This document shows positions 7,301-13,414 of a DNA stretch of 13,414 bases, one piece after another. How positions within the stretch are numbered: position 1 is the first letter of the stretch; each line of letters starts with the position of its first letter. The translations under genes and the position numbers were made by a program. Origin of the DNA: Clostridium sp. CAG:169 (lineage in GTDB: Bacteria > Bacillota > Clostridia > Oscillospirales > Ruminococcaceae); the NCBI GenBank assembly GCA_000435195.1, contig FR880190.1, forward strand, positions 26,664 through 40,077. The letters are read 5' to 3'. A model generated the notes under the pieces. That model was not told the origin of the DNA, did not search any database, and saw only the letters and a list, made by a program, of their open reading frames with translations.

Positions 7301-8114
7301 GCTCAACCCACTGGGCGTACCTTCCCGTATGAATATCGGTCAGGTTCTGGAGGTCCACCTTGGACGTGCGGCAGCAGAGCTTGGCTGGAAGATCATGACA
7401 CCGGTATTTGACGGTGCAAACGAAAACGACATCAAGGAATGCCTTGAGATGGCAGGACTGCGCGGCGATGGTAAGACCATCGTTTACGACGGACGTACCG
7501 GTGAGCCGTTCGACAACCCGGTTACCGTCGGCTATATGTACTACCTCAAGCTGCATCACCTGGTAGACGATAAGATCCACGCACGTTCCACCGGTCCATA
7601 CTCTCTGGTTACTCAGCAGCCTCTGGGTGGTAAAGCTCAGTTCGGCGGTCAGCGTTTCGGTGAGATGGAGGTTTGGGCACTGGAGGCTTACGGTGCAGCT
7701 TATACCCTGCAGGAAATCCTGACGGTTAAGTCGGACGATGTCATCGGACGTGTAAAGACCTTCGAGGCAATCGTAAAAGGCAAAAACGTGCCGAAGCCGG
7801 GTATCCCAGAGTCCTTCAAGGTACTCATCAAAGAGCTGCAGTCGCTGTCGCTGGATGTCAAGGTGCTGGATAAGAACAACGAGGAGATCGACCTCAAGCA
7901 GGATTTGGATGATGATGTTGGCTTCAACGGCGGCGAACGCTACCAGGAGGAGGACGATGGTACCACCTTCCAGAGCGAAAATGTTGCAGTTGACTCCGAA
8001 TTTGAGGACAGCTTTGCTGTGGAACATCCAGATCTTCCAGAGGAAGATGATTTCGGCGGACTGCTGGATGAATTCTCTGACTTTGGTCTTGATGATAACG
8101 AAGATAATATGTAA
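4377..8114 (+). CDS. rpoB: DNA-directed RNA polymerase subunit beta
   Basis: The beta subunit forms one pincer of RNA polymerase and part of the active centre and the rifampicin pocket. The protein has 1245 residues. The rifampicin region is clear: SSPLSQFMDQNNPL, then LTHKRRLSALGPGGL, with Gln496, Asp499, His509 and Ser514 equivalent to E. coli 513, 516, 526 and 531. Further on come ETPEGPNIGLISYLATFA, GDKMAGRHGNKGVVS, and GGQRFGEMEVWALEAYGA near residues 1085-1105. A TTG at 4296 would add 27 residues, but ATG 4377 fits the family N-terminus (VKPVHLGKNVRMSFSRI). GGAG lies at 4362-4365, and the only TCA codon of the frame lies in the extra stretch. From 4377 to the end there is no TTA, CTA or TCA codon. 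The last 68 residues form a very acidic, low-complexity tail (26 Asp/Glu). It ends with TAATAA, 23 bases before rpoC. rplJ and rplL do not precede it. Confidence 0.99.
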   Translation: MVNVKPVHLGKNVRMSFSRIDEVLEMPNLIEVQKNSYKWFLEEGLKEVFKDISEISDYQGNLVLDFIDYRLDETPKYTIEECKERDATYAAPLRVRASLLNKETGEVKEQDIFMGDFPVMTPSGTFIINGAERVIVSQLVRSPGVYYGVSRDKAGKELFSTTVIPNRGAWLEYETDSNDVFYVRIDKNRKLPVTTFIRALGLSSDGQILEFFGDDPRIVATIEKDSTNNTEEALLEVYRKLRPGEPPTVDSAQSHLNALFFDARRYDLSRVGRYKYNKKLGIASRINGHIVAEPIINSRTGEVMAEPDEVLTRAKAEEIERAGVDTVFLKCGDRIVKVISNGMVDLLDYVSCYTEDELEEIGVNEKVRFSVLCEILDSCSSDEDLRQMIKDRADDLIPKHIIKDDIFATINYLCCLGNGVGSTDDIDHLGNRRIRSVGELLQNQFRIGFSRMERVIRERMTTQAQDMEVITPQALINIRPVVASIKEFFGSSPLSQFMDQNNPLAELTHKRRLSALGPGGLSRDRAGFEVRDVHYSHYGRMCPVETPEGPNIGLISYLATFARINKYGFVEAPYRRVDKETGKVLDEVEYMTADREDEFIVAQANEPLTEEGTFANKMVSVRHRDMVKIVEREQVDYMDVSPKMVVSVATAMIPFLENDDTNRALMGANMQRQAVPLLKTENPIVGTGMEYKAAVDSGVCVVSDVNGVVDRVDATKVVVRTDEGELKNFHIIKFMRSNQGTCFNQRPIVSAGERVTVGQVLADGPATSNGEISLGKNALIGFMTWEGYNYEDAVLLNERMVRDDVYTSIHIEEHEIEARDTKLGPEEITRDIPNVGEDALKELDERGIIRIGAEVHSGDILVGKVTPKGETELNAEERLLRAIFGEKAREVRDTSLRVPHGEYGIIVDVKVFTRENSDELSPGVNMVVRCYIAQKRKISVGDKMAGRHGNKGVVSRILPQEDMPFLEDGRPLDIVLNPLGVPSRMNIGQVLEVHLGRAAAELGWKIMTPVFDGANENDIKECLEMAGLRGDGKTIVYDGRTGEPFDNPVTVGYMYYLKLHHLVDDKIHARSTGPYSLVTQQPLGGKAQFGGQRFGEMEVWALEAYGAAYTLQEILTVKSDDVIGRVKTFEAIVKGKNVPKPGIPESFKVLIKELQSLSLDVKVLDKNNEEIDLKQDLDDDVGFNGGERYQEEDDGTTFQSENVAVDSEFEDSFAVEHPDLPEEDDFGGLLDEFSDFGLDDNEDNM

Positions 8115-8137
8115 TAAAGGAAGAAGGGGTCGTATCA

Positions 8138-11740
<3,603 letters not shown>

Positions 11741-11756
11741 TTTGAATCAAGTTTTT

Positions 11757-11790
11757 AAAGCACACCGGTGAAGTCCGGTGTGCTTTTTTT
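11757..11790 (+). terminator. intrinsic terminator of the rpoBC operon
   Basis: AAAGCACACCGG (11757-11768) pairs perfectly with CCGGTGTGCTTT (11775-11786) around a 6-base loop (TGAAGT), and T residues run to 11790. It closes transcription of rpoC. Confidence 0.95.
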
Positions 11791-11849
11791 ATCGAAAACA
11801 AAAGAATCATTTCACAAAAGCGGTTGTCTAAATTTGGTCATTTGTCGAA

Positions 11850-11887
11850 TTGATAAATAGTTGCAATATGCTACAATATGCTACAAT
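11850..11887 (+). promoter_or_regulatory. plus-strand promoter-like sequence with duplicated extended -10 box
   Basis: TTGATA (11850-11855) and TACAAT (11872-11877) are 16 bases apart, with TGC before the -10. A second identical TGCTACAAT ends at 11887, created by the 10-bp tandem repeat. Any transcript would start near 11884 and run antisense into the transposase gene. It could be the promoter of a chromosomal gene now cut off by the insertion, or part of the element's end. Confidence 0.4.
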
Positions 11888-11888
11888 A
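11864..11888 (+). repeat. tandem repeat, 10-bp unit CAATATGCTA, 2.5 copies
   Basis: CAATATGCTA occurs at 11864-11873 and 11874-11883 and is followed by CAATA. GTTGC (11860-11864) and GCAAC (11892-11896) form an inverted pair around it. The unit equals about one DNA helical turn and duplicates a TACAAT box. Confidence 0.9.
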
Positions 11889-11914
11889 ATAGCAACACTC
11901 GGAATCAACTTCAA
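11886..11914 (-). promoter_or_regulatory. minus-strand promoter-like sequence pointing towards the rpoC terminator
   Basis: Read on the minus strand, TTGAAG (11909-11914) and TATTAT (11886-11891) are separated by 17 bases, with TGC before the -10. It points out of the transposase side towards 11803. If this stretch is the element's right end, such an outward promoter could drive transcription across the joined ends of an excised circle. It overlaps the plus-strand candidate, and AT-rich DNA gives such matches by chance. Confidence 0.3.
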
Positions 11915-12012
11915 AGTCCAATGGTATTAAGTCAAGAGGGTGATACAAGAAAATTTTAAGTAGAACTTGGGAAAAAGCGTCATGTAGCATGGAAAAAGGC
12001 AACACCAACCAA

Positions 12013-12045
12013 AGCCCTGTCCCTGTAAATTTTTGAAACAGGGCT
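12013..12045. repeat. inverted repeat near the transposase 3' end
   Basis: AGCCCTGT (12013-12020) is perfectly complementary to ACAGGGCT (12038-12045) with a 17-base loop. The CCCTGT unit is repeated directly (12015-12020 and 12021-12026), so the right arm can pair with either copy. No T-run follows on either strand, so it is not a typical intrinsic terminator. It lies 28 bases past the transposase stop and may belong to the element's end. Confidence 0.55.
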
Positions 12046-12072
12046 GCGACGTCAGAGCGGCAAGCGGTGCGC

Positions 12073-13296
12073 TCAACCCTCCGGCGGGATATACAGGCGG
12101 TTGTCCTTCAGCAGTCGAAAGACCAACCGGACCAGTTTTCTGGCAGTTAAGGCGAGTGCGCGTTTATGCTGGTACTTGTTAACCTCATGGTACTTGAGAT
12201 CATAGTAGCGCCGGAACTCGGAGTCGCATCTTCTCACAGAGTTGGCGGCTTCCAACAGGTAGTAGCGGAGATATCGGTTTCCGGATTTAATCATCCGGGA
12301 GTGCTCTGCCTCGAATTCACCGGACTGGTCTTTGTGCCAGACAAGACCGGCAAACTTGGCGACAGAGGTTTGAGAATCAAAGCGGTGGATATCGCCAATC
12401 TCAGCAATGATTCCGGCGGAGTAAACCTTGCCAATGCCGGGAATGGAAGTGAGTGTGTTTGGGATAATTTCAAACTGTTGCTCAATGGCCTTGTCCAGCA
12501 CTTTGACCTGTTCCTTCAGTGCCCGCATGGAGGCGATAGATACAGACATTGCCTGGTTCACAGAGTTATTCACGGTAACTGGCAGACGGTAAGAATCTCT
12601 GGCTGCACTGCGAATAGCCTTAGCTTTTGCTACTGGGTCAGCGAAGTTCCTGCCCTTTTCATCAATGAAGAAAGTCAGTTCATCCAGATCGGCGTTTGCC
12701 AGATCATCCACTGTTTCAAACTGTTCCATGAGCGCAATGGTGGTGGCGCTGGTATTTTGAATATCCTTCTCCTGAGCAATACCGGAGCATTTCAGGAATA
12801 AGTAGTTAGCAAACCGTTGTTTCTCGCGGGTCAGGTTCTGAATGACGTCAAACCTGGCTCTGGTAAGGGTTCTGAGTGCCTGGTAGCGATAGTCGTCCAT
12901 ATAGACCTCCTTGGCGATCCTGCCAAAACGGAGATGGTCGGCAATCACAAAGGCGTCCACGAAGTCATTCTTAGGCAGGTCGGAGTAGGCTTCTTTGAAT
13001 TTCCGAACCTGCTTGGGATTGAGGACATGGATCTTCCGCTGAAACCGGCCAAGGCTGCCATCCTCCCGGAGTGCGTAAACCAAGCTGTCTCCGTAGATAG
13101 AGGTTGCCTCCAGGCCGATCACCACATCGCTGAGATGCATGGAGCTGAGCGCCGACACGATTTTCTCTGACAATATTTTAGCACCGCCCAGGTTATTCTG
13201 CACGGAAAAACTGGAGTGTTTGCTGCCGTCCGGCTTCATCAGGTAGGCCACATTGCTTCTGCTGCTCACATCAATGCCAACGAATAGTGGGTTCAT
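12073..13296 (-). CDS. IS110-family DEDD transposase (bridge-RNA-type recombinase)
   Basis: This recombinase excises and inserts its own element. IS110-family enzymes combine a RuvC-like DEDD domain with a serine-containing Tnp_20 domain and, as shown for IS621, are guided by a bridge RNA. The 407-residue protein shows Asp9 in FVGIDVS, Glu63 in IGLEATS, and Asp111/Asp114 in KNDFVDAFVIADHL, which fits the DEDD spacing. A helical middle region follows. The Tnp_20 domain begins at about 281 (TSIPGIGK) and continues with FAGLVW, QSG (324-326) and KSGNRYLRYYLLEAA. The nucleophilic serine is probably in this domain but is not assigned with certainty. It starts at ATG 13296 with GGAGGTG (13302-13308 on the minus strand) 5 bases upstream and ends in TGA. 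All motifs are present, so it looks intact. Unlike host genes it uses TTA and TCA codons, a sign of transfer. Confidence 0.95.
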   Translation of the reverse strand: MNPLFVGIDVSSRSNVAYLMKPDGSKHSSFSVQNNLGGAKILSEKIVSALSSMHLSDVVIGLEATSIYGDSLVYALREDGSLGRFQRKIHVLNPKQVRKFKEAYSDLPKNDFVDAFVIADHLRFGRIAKEVYMDDYRYQALRTLTRARFDVIQNLTREKQRFANYLFLKCSGIAQEKDIQNTSATTIALMEQFETVDDLANADLDELTFFIDEKGRNFADPVAKAKAIRSAARDSYRLPVTVNNSVNQAMSVSIASMRALKEQVKVLDKAIEQQFEIIPNTLTSIPGIGKVYSAGIIAEIGDIHRFDSQTSVAKFAGLVWHKDQSGEFEAEHSRMIKSGNRYLRYYLLEAANSVRRCDSEFRRYYDLKYHEVNKYQHKRALALTARKLVRLVFRLLKDNRLYIPPEG

Positions 13297-13414
13297 TTTT
13301 TCACCTCCCCCCGTGGAGATTTCAGGCCAGCAGGCTTTGAGATACCCATGATAACCGGAGCGTCCGCAACCTCGCGTATCAGAATCATTCCGGAGAAAGC
13401 CAATGCGATAGCCC
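13297..13414 (-). ncRNA. possible 3' part of an IS110 bridge RNA
   Basis: The non-coding DNA upstream of an IS110-group transposase usually encodes the bridge RNA. Read on the minus strand, GGCTTT (13396-13401) pairs with AAAGCC (13333-13338). This encloses a 14/10-base internal loop and an inner stem: TGATA (13377-13381) with TATCA (13349-13353), C-G, and GCG/CGC around a 10-base hairpin loop. A large asymmetric internal loop between two stems is the layout of a bridge RNA guide loop. The RNA is cut by the window edge, and the fold was made by eye. Confidence 0.35.

Larger units (their letters stand above)
11791..12072. other. gene-free AT-rich stretch between rpoC and the transposase gene
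   Basis: No credible protein gene is seen; the only short frames (12-15 codons) lack good ribosome sites. The left part is AT-rich and holds a 10-bp tandem repeat and two overlapping promoter-like sequences on opposite strands. A long-loop inverted repeat lies at 12013-12045. From about 12046 the sequence becomes GC-rich and leads into the transposase 3' end. Part or all of this stretch may be the non-coding end of the IS110 element; the junction with the chromosome cannot be placed by reading alone, though AGAATCATT at 11803-11811 is one candidate. Confidence 0.6.
11803..13414 (-). mobile_element. IS110-family insertion sequence (right part; left boundary provisional, other end outside window)
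   Basis: The element is identified by its DEDD transposase gene (12073-13296) and lies on the minus strand next to the rpoC terminator. IS110-family elements normally lack terminal inverted repeats and target duplications, and none are seen. The provisional left boundary at 11803 rests only on a 9-base match to the upstream non-coding region (see findings); the certain part is 12073-13414. The upstream end, with the rest of any bridge RNA, lies beyond 13414. Confidence 0.55.

Noticed and set aside
11791..12072. A small protein gene between rpoC and the transposase
   Set aside because: Only frames of 12-15 codons are found (for example from ATG 11989), without a proper ribosome site or recognisable product.

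Overview
The window reads as a chromosomal segment of a moderately GC-rich Firmicute, most likely a gut clostridium of the Oscillospirales type. The evidence is strong AGGAGG-like ribosome sites, GTG and TTG starts, a 1200-residue RpoC without the large proteobacterial insertion, and RpoB/RpoC sequences of Gram-positive character. The genus is not resolvable by reading alone.

Layout, left to right. (1) Bases 1-1948 hold a tight plus-strand operon: the 3' part of a two-domain Sua5-type threonylcarbamoyladenylate synthase (tRNA t6A), coaE (last step of CoA synthesis) whose start overlaps the preceding stop, and a membrane-anchored lytic transglycosylase. (2) A 138-base AT-rich, structured leader precedes an M18 zinc aminopeptidase (2087-3493), which ends at a strong intrinsic terminator. 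(3) A small membrane protein of the DUF2500/YhhM type (3709-4113) has its own extended -10 promoter and its own terminator. (4) A strong promoter (TTGACT-N17-TATAAT, 4187-4215) and a leader of about 155 bases lead into rpoB (4377-8114) and rpoC (8138-11740), closed by a clean terminator at 11757-11790. RpoB and RpoC are the two large catalytic subunits of RNA polymerase and are evidently co-transcribed. The usual neighbours, rplJ-rplL upstream and rpsL-rpsG-fusA downstream, are absent. (5) A gene-free AT-rich stretch (11791-12072) separates rpoC from a minus-strand IS110-family DEDD transposase (12073-13296). The element runs off the right edge of the window.

Host genes almost completely avoid the codons TTA, CTA and TCA. 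coaE, the M18 peptidase, rpoB and rpoC have none over their annotated lengths (rpoC checked to about base 11440). The transposase uses them, in line with an imported origin.

The most interesting part is the IS110 element. IS110-family recombinases are now known to be guided by a bridge RNA encoded in a non-coding end. The 118 bases upstream of this transposase can fold into a stem with a large 14/10-base internal loop capped by a second stem. Nine bases from one strand of that loop reappear, in the same orientation, at 11803-11811 just past the rpoC terminator. This is a candidate guide/terminus pair. It is suggestive only, because the element is truncated by the window. Other points worth a look are mutually exclusive pairings in the rpoB leader, long acidic tails on both RpoB and RpoC, and a tandem 10-bp repeat that duplicates an extended -10 box at 11864-11888.
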